A stretch of 25,179 nt of DNA from Clostridiaceae bacterium AM27-36LB (GTDB taxonomy: Bacteria > Bacillota > Clostridia > Lachnospirales > Lachnospiraceae), in assembly GCA_003480725.1 (NCBI GenBank), contig QUJQ01000014.1:1-25179 (forward strand). The letters run 5' to 3'. A program made the translations under genes and the position numbers. The notes beneath the pieces are model-generated. The model did not search any database, was not told the DNA's origin, and was given only the letters and a program-made list of their open reading frames with translations. Numbering within the stretch: position 1 is the stretch's first letter; every line of letters begins with the position of its first letter. Shown in pieces: positions 1-7,109 of this stretch.

Positions 1-1
1 G

Positions 2-64
2 CTCTTAGGAATTGTAGCAGAGTTAATTTCCATGTTTGTAAAGAAAAAGATTTTAAGAGGTTAA
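2..64 (+). CDS. C-terminal tail of an unidentified membrane protein (partial)
   Basis: The window opens inside a reading frame that runs to a TAA at 62-64. The visible 20 residues are a hydrophobic stretch (LLGIVAELISMF) followed by a basic tail (VKKKILRG), the typical end of an integral membrane protein whose last helix is followed by positive cytoplasmic residues. The family cannot be told from so little. Frame 1 is also open here up to about position 165, but its translation looks less protein-like, so this frame is preferred with modest confidence. Confidence 0.4.
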   Translation, partial: LLGIVAELISMFVKKKILRG

Positions 65-94
65 ACAAATCGGAAGTTGCACAATTCTTGAACT

Positions 95-118
95 CAACAC
101 AAACTGCCGTCAGTGTTG
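95..118. repeat. Inverted repeat CAACAC-N12-GTGTTG, possible TetR operator
   Basis: A perfect 6-bp inverted repeat (95-100 and 113-118) with a 12-base spacer sits upstream of the first small gene and about 25 bases before a possible extended -10 element. A TetR-family regulator is encoded immediately downstream, and such regulators usually bind palindromes near their own promoter. The operator role is inference; the repeat is short enough to arise by chance. Confidence 0.25.
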
Positions 119-138
119 TTCCGTTGCTCATTCTTTGC

Positions 139-147
139 TGGTATCAT
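139..147 (+). promoter_or_regulatory. Possible extended -10 promoter element for the 178 gene and tetR
   Basis: TG at 139-140 followed one base later by TATCAT (142-147) is an extended -10 match. No convincing -35 hexamer lies at 16-18 bases upstream. A start of transcription near 153 would leave a short leader with the AAGGAGG ribosome binding site before the ATG at 178. Confidence 0.3.
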
Positions 148-177
148 AGAATCATCAAATGAAGGAGGCAACAAGCC

Positions 178-531
178 ATGAATACAGATAAAATCTATGC
201 AGAACAACTCGCAAACGAATATGCACCCAAGGACACCTCCAAGGTGGTCGCTCTTCGCAAGCTGGATGCAAGAGCCAAGCTTCCCGCAACCGTTTTTACC
301 TACACCTTCGGTATTATCACTGCGTTGGTAGCCGGTGTTGGGATGTGCCTTTCCATGAAGGTTATCGGCAACGGTAGTACTGCTATGTTTGTTCTCGGCG
401 TGATTGTCGGCATTATCGGGCTGCTGGGTATGGGCGTTAATTACCCCATCTACAAAAAACTGCTGGCTCAGGGCAAGCAGAAATACGCTTTTGAAATCAT
501 GGAACTGGCAAAAGAAATTAGCGAGAAGTAA
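178..531 (+). CDS. Small two-helix membrane protein of unknown function
   Basis: This 117-residue protein has a strong GAAGGAGG ribosome binding site before the ATG. Residues 1-37 are charged and probably cytoplasmic. Two hydrophobic segments follow, about 38-60 (FTYTFGIITALVAGVGMCLS) and about 68-92 (TAMFVLGVIVGIIGLLGMGV), joined by a short KVIGNGS loop, so it should form a membrane hairpin. The tail is charged and amphipathic (KQKYAFEIMELAKEISEK). I do not recognise a characterised family; similar small proteins are common in Clostridia as hypotheticals. It ends only 28 bases before the TTG start of the TetR gene, so the two are probably co-transcribed and the protein may be controlled by that regulator. 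Confidence 0.75.
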   Translation: MNTDKIYAEQLANEYAPKDTSKVVALRKLDARAKLPATVFTYTFGIITALVAGVGMCLSMKVIGNGSTAMFVLGVIVGIIGLLGMGVNYPIYKKLLAQGKQKYAFEIMELAKEISEK

Positions 532-559
532 ACAAAAACACGAAAGAAGGTGGGAACGA

Positions 560-1165
560 TTGAATAGATCAGAAAGCAGATATTTTGCTACTGCAACCAG
601 AATGGACGAAGCCTTTCTGACACTTCTGGCAAAAAAGGATTTTGAGTATATTACAGTCAAAGAAATCTGTGAAGTAGCAGGGGTCAATCGTTCCACCTTC
701 TATCTGCACTATGAAACGATGTCAGACCTGCTCTTGGAGAGTGTCAGTCGTATGAATGAGCAATTTCTTGCTTGTATGGAGAAAGATTCAGATGCCTTTT
801 CTGCAAAGCTGCGGAATTGCCCGAGGGATGAATTATATCTAATTACGCCGGAGTATTTAACACCTTACCTCAGCTACATTAAGAACAACAAGCGACTGTT
901 CCGCACAGCAACAGAAAATGCGGCGGTGTTGGGGATGGATAAAAGCTATGATAGGATGTTCCGTCATGTGTTTACGCCAATCCTCGACCGCTATGGTGTA
1001 CTACCGCAGGATCGACCTTATATCATGGCCTTTTATATTCGGGGATTGATGGCAATTATCTCGGAATGGCTCAAGAATGACTGCGCCGATTCCATTACGT
1101 ATGTTACAGGTGTGATTCAGCAATGTGTAAAAATGCCACAAAGCGAAACAATGAACGATGTTTGA
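560..1165 (+). CDS. TetR/AcrR-family transcriptional regulator
   Basis: A DNA-binding repressor-type protein of 201 residues. The N-terminal TetR helix-turn-helix is clear: residues about 8-55 contain ITVKEICEVAGVNRSTFYLHY, the classic recognition helix ending in FYxHY. The remaining C-terminal part is helical and unassigned, as is usual for ligand-binding domains of this family. The frame is open from 404, but the upstream part lies inside the preceding membrane-protein gene in another frame. A GAAGGTGG ribosome binding site directly before TTG at 560 makes this the likely start; ATG at 603 would be too short for the family. It follows the small membrane protein gene by 28 bases, suggesting local control of that gene. 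The ligand is unknown. Confidence 0.85.
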   Translation: MNRSESRYFATATRMDEAFLTLLAKKDFEYITVKEICEVAGVNRSTFYLHYETMSDLLLESVSRMNEQFLACMEKDSDAFSAKLRNCPRDELYLITPEYLTPYLSYIKNNKRLFRTATENAAVLGMDKSYDRMFRHVFTPILDRYGVLPQDRPYIMAFYIRGLMAIISEWLKNDCADSITYVTGVIQQCVKMPQSETMNDV

Positions 1166-1259
1166 CAACTTTCAGTTTGTAGAACTGGAGAAATCAGAAT
1201 TTAACAAACAGATTAAAAAAGGAGAAATCAATGATACCAATTTCAGATATTATTATTGA
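1158..1259 (+). pseudogene. 33-codon ORF overlapping the tetR stop, probable gene remnant
   Basis: An ATG at 1158 overlaps the tetR stop codon (1163-1165), the usual arrangement of translationally coupled genes. It opens a 33-residue frame starting MFDNFQFVELEKSEFNKQ and ending in a TGA at 1257-1259. The composition is protein-like, but the product is too short to assign and no ribosome binding site is obvious. An overlapping ORF at 1231-1284 (MIPISDIIIETQKISVN) has a better AAGGAG site. I infer that a formerly longer gene after tetR was cut here, but a genuine small peptide is possible. Confidence 0.3.
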
Positions 1260-1302
1260 GACTCAGAAAATCTCTGTAAATTAGATTCTTCTATGATAGT
1301 GA

Positions 1303-1337
1303 AGGGTGAGAAGCTTATAAATCAGGCTTTTCACCCT
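1303..1337. repeat. 12-bp hairpin without U-tract
   Basis: Arms 1303-1314 and 1326-1337 (AGGGTGAGAAGC / GCTTTTCACCCT) pair over 12 bases with one G-T wobble around an 11-base loop. Neither strand continues into a T-run, so it is not a standard intrinsic terminator. It sits between the debris after tetR and the sensor operon, where a boundary or a degenerate mobile-element end would be plausible. No function can be assigned. Confidence 0.5.
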
Positions 1338-1368
1338 CCCTTGCACGGTAAAATGACTATTCTCAAAA

Positions 1369-1575
1369 ATGATATTGAAAAAAAGTAACCTTAATGAAAT
1401 GTTTGAAGAATTAGGAATTAGTTTTGGCACAGCACTAATCGTCTTACTTGCATTATATTTTTTAATTAAGTGGGCGGTCAAAAATGGAATAAAAGAAGCC
1501 TATAGAAATATTACAGGGAAAGTCACTACCGAGGATATTGAGGCAGAACAAATATGTAACGAAGAGGAAAAATAG
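1369..1575 (+). CDS. Single-helix small membrane protein preceding the two-component system
   Basis: A 68-residue protein with one hydrophobic helix (about 17-36, GISFGTALIVLLALYFLIKW), a basic stretch (KNGIKEAYRNITGK) and an acidic tail. From memory it resembles short proteins catalogued as DUF6019, which I could not verify. The start is uncertain: neither ATG 1369 nor ATG 1399 has a good ribosome binding site, and a separate 11-codon frame beginning ATG 1353 and ending TAA 1388 overlaps the 5' end, so a small frameshift near 1370-1390 may have removed the original start. It ends 24 bases before the response regulator gene, so it is probably co-transcribed and could be an accessory to the kinase or transporter. 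This role is inference from position only. Confidence 0.65.
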   Translation: MILKKSNLNEMFEELGISFGTALIVLLALYFLIKWAVKNGIKEAYRNITGKVTTEDIEAEQICNEEEK

Positions 1576-1599
1576 TTAATAAAGAGAGGTGCATATGCT

Positions 1600-2289
1600 A
1601 TGCCAGGTATACTCGTGGTTGAAGATGATGAAAATTTAAATCGTGGAATTACATTTTCACTGAAAAAATCCGGATATGAGGTTTTTTCAGCAGAATCAGT
1701 GAAAAAAGCGAAAAGAATTGCAAGTGATAATAATGTGGATGTTACCATTTGTGATGTGAATCTTCCGGATGGGAATGGACTGGAATTTGTAAGGTGGATG
1801 AGATGCAATTGTAATACATACATTATTTGTCTTACAGCACTAGATCAGGAGATGGATCAGGTCATGGGATATGAAGCAGGGGCAGATGATTATATTACAA
1901 AGCCGTTTAGTCTTTCGGTACTTCTTTTGAAAATAGAAGCACATTTCCGCCGCAGACAGGAGAAAACGGAAGCCGGAAAGATGATTTCGGGAGATATCGT
2001 ATTTATCACAGGAGAAATGAAAGTCCTGATAAAGAGTCGTGAAATCAGTCTGACAAAAACGGAGTTGAAAATGCTGACTTTTTTTCTTCAGAATCCGAAA
2101 CAGATTCTTTCAAAAACACAAATATTGGAAAATGTGTTTGATCTGGAAGGGGATTTTGTGGATGAAAATACAATCGCTGTCAATATCAGAAGACTCCGTG
2201 AGAAAATCGAAGACAATCCGGCTGCACCGGTCTATATAAAGAATATCAGAGGTCTTGGGTATATATGGAATCAGGAGGTAAGGCAGTGA
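1600..2289 (+). CDS. OmpR/PhoB-family response regulator
   Basis: The cytoplasmic output protein of the two-component system, 229 residues, normal for the family. The receiver domain (about 1-115) shows the acidic pair D9-D10, phospho-acceptor D52 in TICDVNLPDGNG, T79 and K101 in DDYITKPFS. The C-terminal winged helix (about 130-225) has the OmpR pattern LTKTELKMLTFFLQNP and ENTIAVNIRRLREKIEDNP with a final IRGLGY. A GAGAGGTG site precedes the ATG. The stop overlaps the GTG start of the kinase gene. Close position to an ABC exporter of the antimicrobial-peptide type suggests that it controls that transporter, though the target cannot be read from the protein. Confidence 0.93.
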   Translation: MPGILVVEDDENLNRGITFSLKKSGYEVFSAESVKKAKRIASDNNVDVTICDVNLPDGNGLEFVRWMRCNCNTYIICLTALDQEMDQVMGYEAGADDYITKPFSLSVLLLKIEAHFRRRQEKTEAGKMISGDIVFITGEMKVLIKSREISLTKTELKMLTFFLQNPKQILSKTQILENVFDLEGDFVDENTIAVNIRRLREKIEDNPAAPVYIKNIRGLGYIWNQEVRQ

Positions 2290-3530
2290 CAAAGAGATAT
2301 CGCAAGAAGATTACAGTAGTGCTCTCCTTGGTATTACCTGTCATATTATTGTTTGCAATATTAAATTGCTTTACCACGTATGTGTTTTATGAAGATTATA
2401 AATATAAAATGAATCTTATGACAGAGATTGCTGCAAAGGAAGAATTTTCCGGGCTGGATGCTGTTTCGGAATTGCTTAAGGATAAGGATATTGAAACTAA
2501 CGAACAGGGAAGGCGATTATTGGAGCAATATGGATACTGGGGGAATAAAGGGAATGCATTTTATTCGCAATTCCGGCATCAGGTTATGGTGACCGGTGCT
2601 GTAAGCACTGTGATATGCGTGCTTCTTTTGACTTTTTTACTTTATTGGAAGAAAAAAGAAGATGCGTGTCATCAGAAAATTTTAGACCAGTTGGAAGAAA
2701 TTCTGATCAGATTCCGTGAAAATAAATTTGATGATTTACTGAAAACGGAAAATCATGCAGAACTGGAAAAATTGAATGACCAGCTTGAAGCAATCGGACA
2801 TCATATTCAGTTGATAAAGGAAGAAGCAAGGGCAGAAAAGGAGAACACGAAAGAAATGGTTTCTGATATTTCTCACCAGTTAAAGACACCGGTTGCAGCT
2901 TTGGATACATGTTTTAGTGTGCTGATGCAGAATGACTTAAGTGTTACAGAACAGGAGGAGTTTCGTATCCGTTGTCGGAGTGCTCTGGATGGACTGGAGA
3001 CATTATTGCAGTCGCTTCTTGAAATATCTAAGATGGAAACTGGACTGATTCAGATTAATAAGAAAAAACTTCCGCTTATGGATACTGTCATATCTGCTGT
3101 GAACCGCACTTATCCTAAAGCGGATGAGAAAGAAATTGAATTCGTTTTTGACTATGAAAAAGAGCTGGAAACATGCATGGTTATGCAGGATAAAAGGTGG
3201 CTTGGTGAAGCTGTGATCAACGTTCTGGATAATGCGGTCAAGTACAGTCCGTGTGGTTCAAAAATATTTATCCGGTTACAAAAAAGAAACTATCTTGTAA
3301 GAATGGAAATTGAGGATCAGGGAATTGGTATTCCGCAGAATGAGTATCACAAAATTTTTCAACGATTTTACAGAGGAAGTTCCAAGGAGGTCATGGAAAA
3401 GAGTGGTACAGGAATCGGACTTTTTCTATCGAGAGAAATTATCGAAAAACACGCAGGTACGATTACGGTAACCTCCGGCAAAAAGAAAAAAGGAAGCACG
3501 TTTGTGATTCAATTACCATATGTTGGTTAA
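2286..3530 (+). CDS. Membrane sensor histidine kinase
   Basis: A 414-residue kinase partnered with the preceding regulator. The start is GTG at 2286, which overlaps the regulator stop (GTGA) and lies behind AGGAGG; the upstream ATG at 2265 has no such site. Two helices (about 9-32 and 100-121) enclose about 65 extracellular residues. The dimerisation/phosphotransfer box DISHQLKTPVAALD puts the phosphorylated histidine at H197. The ATPase domain has the N box (INVLDNAVKYSP, N312/N316), G1 (EDQGIGIP) and G2 (SGTGIGLFLSREI) boxes. The extracellular loop is larger than in BceS-type intramembrane-sensing kinases, so this kinase may sense its signal directly. The signal is unknown. Confidence 0.92.
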   Translation: MTKRYRKKITVVLSLVLPVILLFAILNCFTTYVFYEDYKYKMNLMTEIAAKEEFSGLDAVSELLKDKDIETNEQGRRLLEQYGYWGNKGNAFYSQFRHQVMVTGAVSTVICVLLLTFLLYWKKKEDACHQKILDQLEEILIRFRENKFDDLLKTENHAELEKLNDQLEAIGHHIQLIKEEARAEKENTKEMVSDISHQLKTPVAALDTCFSVLMQNDLSVTEQEEFRIRCRSALDGLETLLQSLLEISKMETGLIQINKKKLPLMDTVISAVNRTYPKADEKEIEFVFDYEKELETCMVMQDKRWLGEAVINVLDNAVKYSPCGSKIFIRLQKRNYLVRMEIEDQGIGIPQNEYHKIFQRFYRGSSKEVMEKSGTGIGLFLSREIIEKHAGTITVTSGKKKKGSTFVIQLPYVG

Positions 3531-3539
3531 ATTTTAAGT

Positions 3540-3582
3540 GAGCAGAAATCTTACAATTCTGTAAGACTTCTGCTCGTTTTTT
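3540..3582 (+). terminator. Intrinsic terminator after the kinase gene
   Basis: Arms 3540-3555 and 3560-3575 (GAGCAGAAATCTTACA / TGTAAGACTTCTGCTC) pair over 16 positions with one mismatch around an ATTC loop and are followed by a six-T run at 3577-3582. It separates the regulator-kinase unit from the ABC genes. The tip of the stem is itself a palindrome that resembles a regulator binding site (see next feature). Confidence 0.9.
3551..3564. promoter_or_regulatory. BceR-like palindrome TTACA-N4-TGTAA upstream of the ABC genes
   Basis: TTACA (3551-3555), ATTC, TGTAA (3560-3564) matches exactly the TNACA-N4-TGTAA consensus that I recall for BceR-type regulators of peptide-sensing ABC transporters. 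It sits 80 bases before the ATPase start and about 60 before a predicted transcription start. As it is also the apex of a terminator stem, the palindrome could exist only for that reason. The regulatory role is inference. Confidence 0.4.
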
Positions 3583-3608
3583 GAAAGTGAAATGAAAGAT
3601 TGCCCTGA

Positions 3609-3614
3609 TACAAT
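3609..3614 (+). promoter_or_regulatory. Possible -10 element for the ABC operon
   Basis: TACAAT at 3609-3614 is one base from consensus and lies 29 bases before the ATPase ATG. The nearest -35-like hexamer, TTGAAA at 3581-3586, is 22 bases away, too far for unaided polymerase. A promoter with a poor -35 fits one that needs an activator bound upstream, as expected for a response regulator. Confidence 0.35.
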
Positions 3615-3643
3615 TTGGATGTAGGATGAAAAGGAGGCAACAC

Positions 3644-4318
3644 ATGAGTGTGATATTAGAAACCAAGCAGCTTTGTAAGTTTTATGGCGCAGGTGAGAAT
3701 CAGGTCAAAGCGGTCAATCAGGTGAACATTCAGATTGAGCGGGGAGAATTTGTCGCAATTGTTGGAAAGTCAGGTTCCGGTAAAAGTACATTACTTCATA
3801 TGCTTGGAGGGCTAGACATCCCGACAAAAGGCAGTGTTACTTTAGCAGGGAAAAATTTATACAGGATGAAAGAAAATGCCCTTGCTGTTTTCCGCAGAAG
3901 AAAAATCGGATTTGTTTTTCAGGCATTTAATCTGGTTTCATCTGTTAATGTCTGGGAAAATATTGTACTGCCACTGGGGCTGGACGGAAGAAAAGTGGAT
4001 GAAGCGTATGTAAATGATATTATTGCAACTCTGGGGATTGAAAACCGGATTTATAATCCGCCAAATCAGTTATCCGGAGGACAGCAGCAGAGAGTAGCAA
4101 TTGCAAGAGCACTGGTGAATCGTCCGGAAATTATATTTGCAGATGAGCCGACAGGAAATCTTGATTCTAAGACCAGTGATGAGGTAATCGCTCTGCTTAA
4201 GATGACAGCAAAAAAATATGGACAGACAATTGTAATGATTACCCATGATGACGAAATTGCACAGGTCGCTGACCGTATTCTGGTGATTGAGGACGGACAG
4301 GTGGTGGATTTCAGATGA
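3644..4318 (+). CDS. ABC transporter ATPase (MacB/LolD/BceA type)
   Basis: The 224-residue nucleotide-binding subunit of an exporter-like or mechanotransmission ABC complex. Walker A is GKSGSGKST, followed by the Q-loop region (FVFQAFNLVSSVNV), signature LSGGQQQR, Walker B IIFADEPTGNLD and the H-loop histidine in VMITHDDEIA. The phrase EPTGNLDSKTSDEV is typical of the MacB-type clade that pairs with FtsX-like permeases. ATG 3644 is chosen over ATG 3626 because AAGGAGG at 3631-3637 is correctly spaced only for the former. The stop overlaps the permease start (ATGA), indicating tight co-translation. The regulator and kinase upstream point to induction by an external compound, perhaps an antimicrobial peptide; substrate unknown. 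Confidence 0.93.
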   Translation: MSVILETKQLCKFYGAGENQVKAVNQVNIQIERGEFVAIVGKSGSGKSTLLHMLGGLDIPTKGSVTLAGKNLYRMKENALAVFRRRKIGFVFQAFNLVSSVNVWENIVLPLGLDGRKVDEAYVNDIIATLGIENRIYNPPNQLSGGQQQRVAIARALVNRPEIIFADEPTGNLDSKTSDEVIALLKMTAKKYGQTIVMITHDDEIAQVADRILVIEDGQVVDFR

Positions 4319-6744
4319 AGACAATAAGCAGGATTGCATATAGCAATGACAAAAGGAACAGGACAAGAAGTATACTGATCATGATGGCAATCTGTCTGAC
4401 CACGATGCTGCTTGTTATCATCAGTACTGTGGGAAATGGGGTGATTCATTTACAGAAAAGTCAGGCGGCAGGATCATATGGAAGCAATTATGGTCTGTTT
4501 GTTTCCGCAGACGGATCGCAGTTAAAAGAAGTAAACCGCCGTGCGGAAATAGATGCTACAGGCACTATGTGCACCGAAGGTATCATAAAAGGCAATGAAA
4601 AAGGTGGTTTTGTCTGCATGGATGAGACTGCAAGAAAAATGCTTCCCTATAATAAGGAATATGAGTTAAAGGAAGGAAAGTATCCGGGGGGAACGCAGGA
4701 AATTGCCGCAGGACGCGCTTTCTTTGATGCAGTGGGATACCATGATGTAAAGGTCGGAGACACCGTAACATTGGAGTACCGTTCCGGCATGCAGTCGGAA
4801 TACGCACCGGTGGAATTTACTGTCAGCGGGATTTTATATGACCGGGATGAATATACCATCGAGGCTTCCTATGTTGTATTCGGTTCGCAGGATTTTTATA
4901 ATGAGCGTGTTGCGGAGGGTGACAGACAATATAATATCTATTTTACCTTGAGCGATTCTGCAAATGTATCTATGAATAATGTTGCGCCTGTTATAAAAGA
5001 AATCGCGGATTCCTGCGGCATTGACCAGAAAAACGTGATTATCAATGACCTCTACCTGCAGTGGGTATTGCAGCCGAGCTATGAAATGATTGTGGTTTGT
5101 GGAACCCTGATCCTCGGAATCGTGCTGTTTTCCGTTGTGGTCATTTATAATATCTTCCAGGTCGGGATCGCCCAGAAGGTTCAGGAGTACGGAAAAATCA
5201 AGGCGCTGGGTGCAACCAGAAAGCAGATGAAGCAGTTGATCTTTCGTGAGGGCATTCTTCTGGCGGCTCCTTCGATACCGCTGGGGCTGCTGTTTGGTTT
5301 TCTGATTGCAAAAGTCAGCTTCAACTGGCTGGTGGAGCAGGGAAATCTGGTATCGTCCGGAATCAAGAACCATCAGGTGCCTCTGTTTTCACTGACAATT
5401 ATGCTCATCTGCATTTTTGTATCGTTTCTTACGGTCGTTTTGGCTCTGCGCAAACCCATGAAAATTGTTTCCCGGATTTCACCCATCGAAGCGACACGGT
5501 ATCTTGACGGCTCCAAAACGCAAAAACAGGGCAGACGAAAAGGCAGAAAAGATGTCACCGTTTTCTCCATGGCAATGGCAAATGTGACAGGCAATCCGAA
5601 AAGAACCATTGCTACGATTCTTACCATGGGGCTTTCCTGTGTATTGTTTGTAATTATCTCTAATTATGTTGGAAATATTGACACGGAGCACGAGGCGCGG
5701 ATTGCAATCAACCATGGACAATTTGAGTTGCAGCTGGATTATTCCCAGAATTATGATGAAGCCTATCCGGAGAATAATCTGGACACAATCCTACAGAACA
5801 ACCCACTGAATGATTCAATGATTGAAGAAATCAAAAGCATTCCAGGAGTGACAGATGTCATGACGAGAGAGATTGTCTCTGTAAATCTGAACGGAACAAG
5901 ATTTCCGGCTGATATTGTGAGTAAAAATGATTTTGATTTTATGCGCCAAGACGGGGATATTGGCTCTATGGACTATGATCAGGCGGTAAAGAATGGTGAA
6001 ATTTTCTTTGGCTGGTCGGCGTGGATGGAACAAGATGGATATGCTCCGGGTGAATCTATTGTATTTGACTTTGAGAATGGAAGTGAAACCTATACCTATC
6101 AGGGAAAGATTGCAGGATCCTTTGTAAGCGCGGACACTTATCTTGTCATTCCGGAAGGTGTATACCGTTCCATGAATCCGAGGGGAACAGCCTATGGCTA
6201 TCTGTGGGTGGACTGTGATAAAAAAGATGTTGCATCTGTGGAACAGAGTCTGAATACTTTGATTTCTAATACTTCGCATATAAAAATGGACACCTATCAT
6301 GCACAGTTACAATCTGCAGAATACGCAAGCCGTATGATGAAGCTTGGCTGCTATCTGTTCATGGCAATTGTCGGTCTCATTGGGTTTATGAATCTGGCAA
6401 ACACCATGATCATCAATATCACCACGAAGAAGCAGGAATACGGTGTGCTGCAAGCGGTAGGCATGACCAATAAGCAGTTGAATCTGAGCTTACAAATACA
6501 GGGCTTGATTTTTACAGTTGGCACCATCTGCGTCGCACTTGTTGCCGGTCTGCCCCTTGGCTATGCACTGTTTTCCTATGCGAAGCATAATGGGATTTTT
6601 GGAATGAACGTTTATCACGTTCCTCTTATCCCGATTCTTGTTATGATTCTTCTGGTTGGTATTCTACAAATTGTGCTTTCTTGTGTTTTAAGCAGTAATC
6701 TGAAAAAGGAAACGCTGGTAGAAAGAATAAGGTATCAGGGATAG
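4315..6744 (+). CDS. Large FtsX-type ABC permease, duplicated 4+4 helix architecture
   Basis: An 809-residue membrane subunit. Helix 1 (about 19-40) is followed by a large outside domain (about 41-255) and three helices (about 258-281, 311-333, 355-378). The pattern repeats: helix 5 (about 431-453), second outside domain (about 454-676), three helices (about 678-702, 730-752, 769-795). Each half has the FtsX signature, QEYGKIKALGATRKQMKQL and QEYGVLQAVGMTNKQLN, before its last two helices. This differs from BceB permeases, which as I recall have ten helices, about 650 residues and one large outside loop. The two outside domains may bind a substrate or a partner. It is likely part of a peptide or lipid export or resistance complex with the preceding ATPase; the substrate is not predictable. 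Confidence 0.9.
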   Translation: MKTISRIAYSNDKRNRTRSILIMMAICLTTMLLVIISTVGNGVIHLQKSQAAGSYGSNYGLFVSADGSQLKEVNRRAEIDATGTMCTEGIIKGNEKGGFVCMDETARKMLPYNKEYELKEGKYPGGTQEIAAGRAFFDAVGYHDVKVGDTVTLEYRSGMQSEYAPVEFTVSGILYDRDEYTIEASYVVFGSQDFYNERVAEGDRQYNIYFTLSDSANVSMNNVAPVIKEIADSCGIDQKNVIINDLYLQWVLQPSYEMIVVCGTLILGIVLFSVVVIYNIFQVGIAQKVQEYGKIKALGATRKQMKQLIFREGILLAAPSIPLGLLFGFLIAKVSFNWLVEQGNLVSSGIKNHQVPLFSLTIMLICIFVSFLTVVLALRKPMKIVSRISPIEATRYLDGSKTQKQGRRKGRKDVTVFSMAMANVTGNPKRTIATILTMGLSCVLFVIISNYVGNIDTEHEARIAINHGQFELQLDYSQNYDEAYPENNLDTILQNNPLNDSMIEEIKSIPGVTDVMTREIVSVNLNGTRFPADIVSKNDFDFMRQDGDIGSMDYDQAVKNGEIFFGWSAWMEQDGYAPGESIVFDFENGSETYTYQGKIAGSFVSADTYLVIPEGVYRSMNPRGTAYGYLWVDCDKKDVASVEQSLNTLISNTSHIKMDTYHAQLQSAEYASRMMKLGCYLFMAIVGLIGFMNLANTMIINITTKKQEYGVLQAVGMTNKQLNLSLQIQGLIFTVGTICVALVAGLPLGYALFSYAKHNGIFGMNVYHVPLIPILVMILLVGILQIVLSCVLSSNLKKETLVERIRYQG

Positions 6745-6799
6745 CAAGTATTGCTGGGATATCCTCAGTATCATAACAGGAATTATAATAAATTTGATT

Positions 6800-6840
6800 A
6801 AGCAGCCTGTGTGTAATGAAGCATACAGGCTGCTTGCATT
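6800..6840. terminator. Hairpin terminator between convergent genes
   Basis: Arms 6800-6813 and 6822-6835 (AAGCAGCCTGTGTG / CATACAGGCTGCTT) pair with one G-T wobble around an eight-base loop. The plus strand continues GCATTTTATAA and the minus strand AATCAAATTTATT, both weak U-tracts. Its place between the permease stop and the converging minus-strand stop at 6841 fits a two-way terminator. Confidence 0.7.
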
Positions 6841-7077
6841 TTATAACTCTAATGAATCTTCTGCATCTACCCACATTTGTAAATTGCCCTCAAGATATAA
6901 TCTCGCATATTCAAGTGGTTCATCGACTGCAAATGAAGTCAATGCACAGTCTGATCCGGGTGTGGTTTTTAAATCCTTTTCGGCTTCCCAGCAGTCAATG
7001 CGAAGCATATAGCCAACATTTGTATAAATGTCAATGCTGTTTCGTTGTGGATTGTATTCTGCAAATATTGTTCTCAT
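6841..7077 (-). CDS. Small soluble protein, DUF6061-like, unknown function
   Basis: A 78-residue protein read on the minus strand. ATG at 7077 is selected because an AAGGAG site lies at 7088-7093; an in-frame ATG at 7098 lies upstream of that site. The product starts MRTIFAEYNPQRNSIDIYT and is acidic, with no membrane segment or signal. Motif-like features are a conserved-looking RIDCWEAEKDL segment and a tail rich in W/D/E. From memory it resembles DUF6061 proteins of Lachnospiraceae, which I could not check. It is the only minus-strand gene in the window, has its own possible promoter at 7110-7138, and does not appear to belong to the ABC operon. Function unknown. Confidence 0.7.
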   Translation of the reverse strand: MRTIFAEYNPQRNSIDIYTNVGYMLRIDCWEAEKDLKTTPGSDCALTSFAVDEPLEYARLYLEGNLQMWVDAEDSLEL

Positions 7078-7109
7078 CGTATCCCATCTCCTTATCATTT
7101 AATCAATCA

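Noticed and set aside
94..696. Long minus-strand frame of 200 codons
   Set aside because: It lies opposite the 178-531 membrane protein and the tetR start, both with good ribosome binding sites and recognisable features; its product has no such support.
1162..1190. TTGACA after tetR as a promoter for the sensor operon
   Set aside because: No -10 sequence at 16-18 bases; the hexamer is part of the stub ORF and of the sequence shared with position 8132.
3644..6744. Calling the ABC pair BceAB outright
   Set aside because: Permease length and helix layout (4+4 with two outside domains) differ from BceB, so only a general MacB/FtsX-type assignment is supported.
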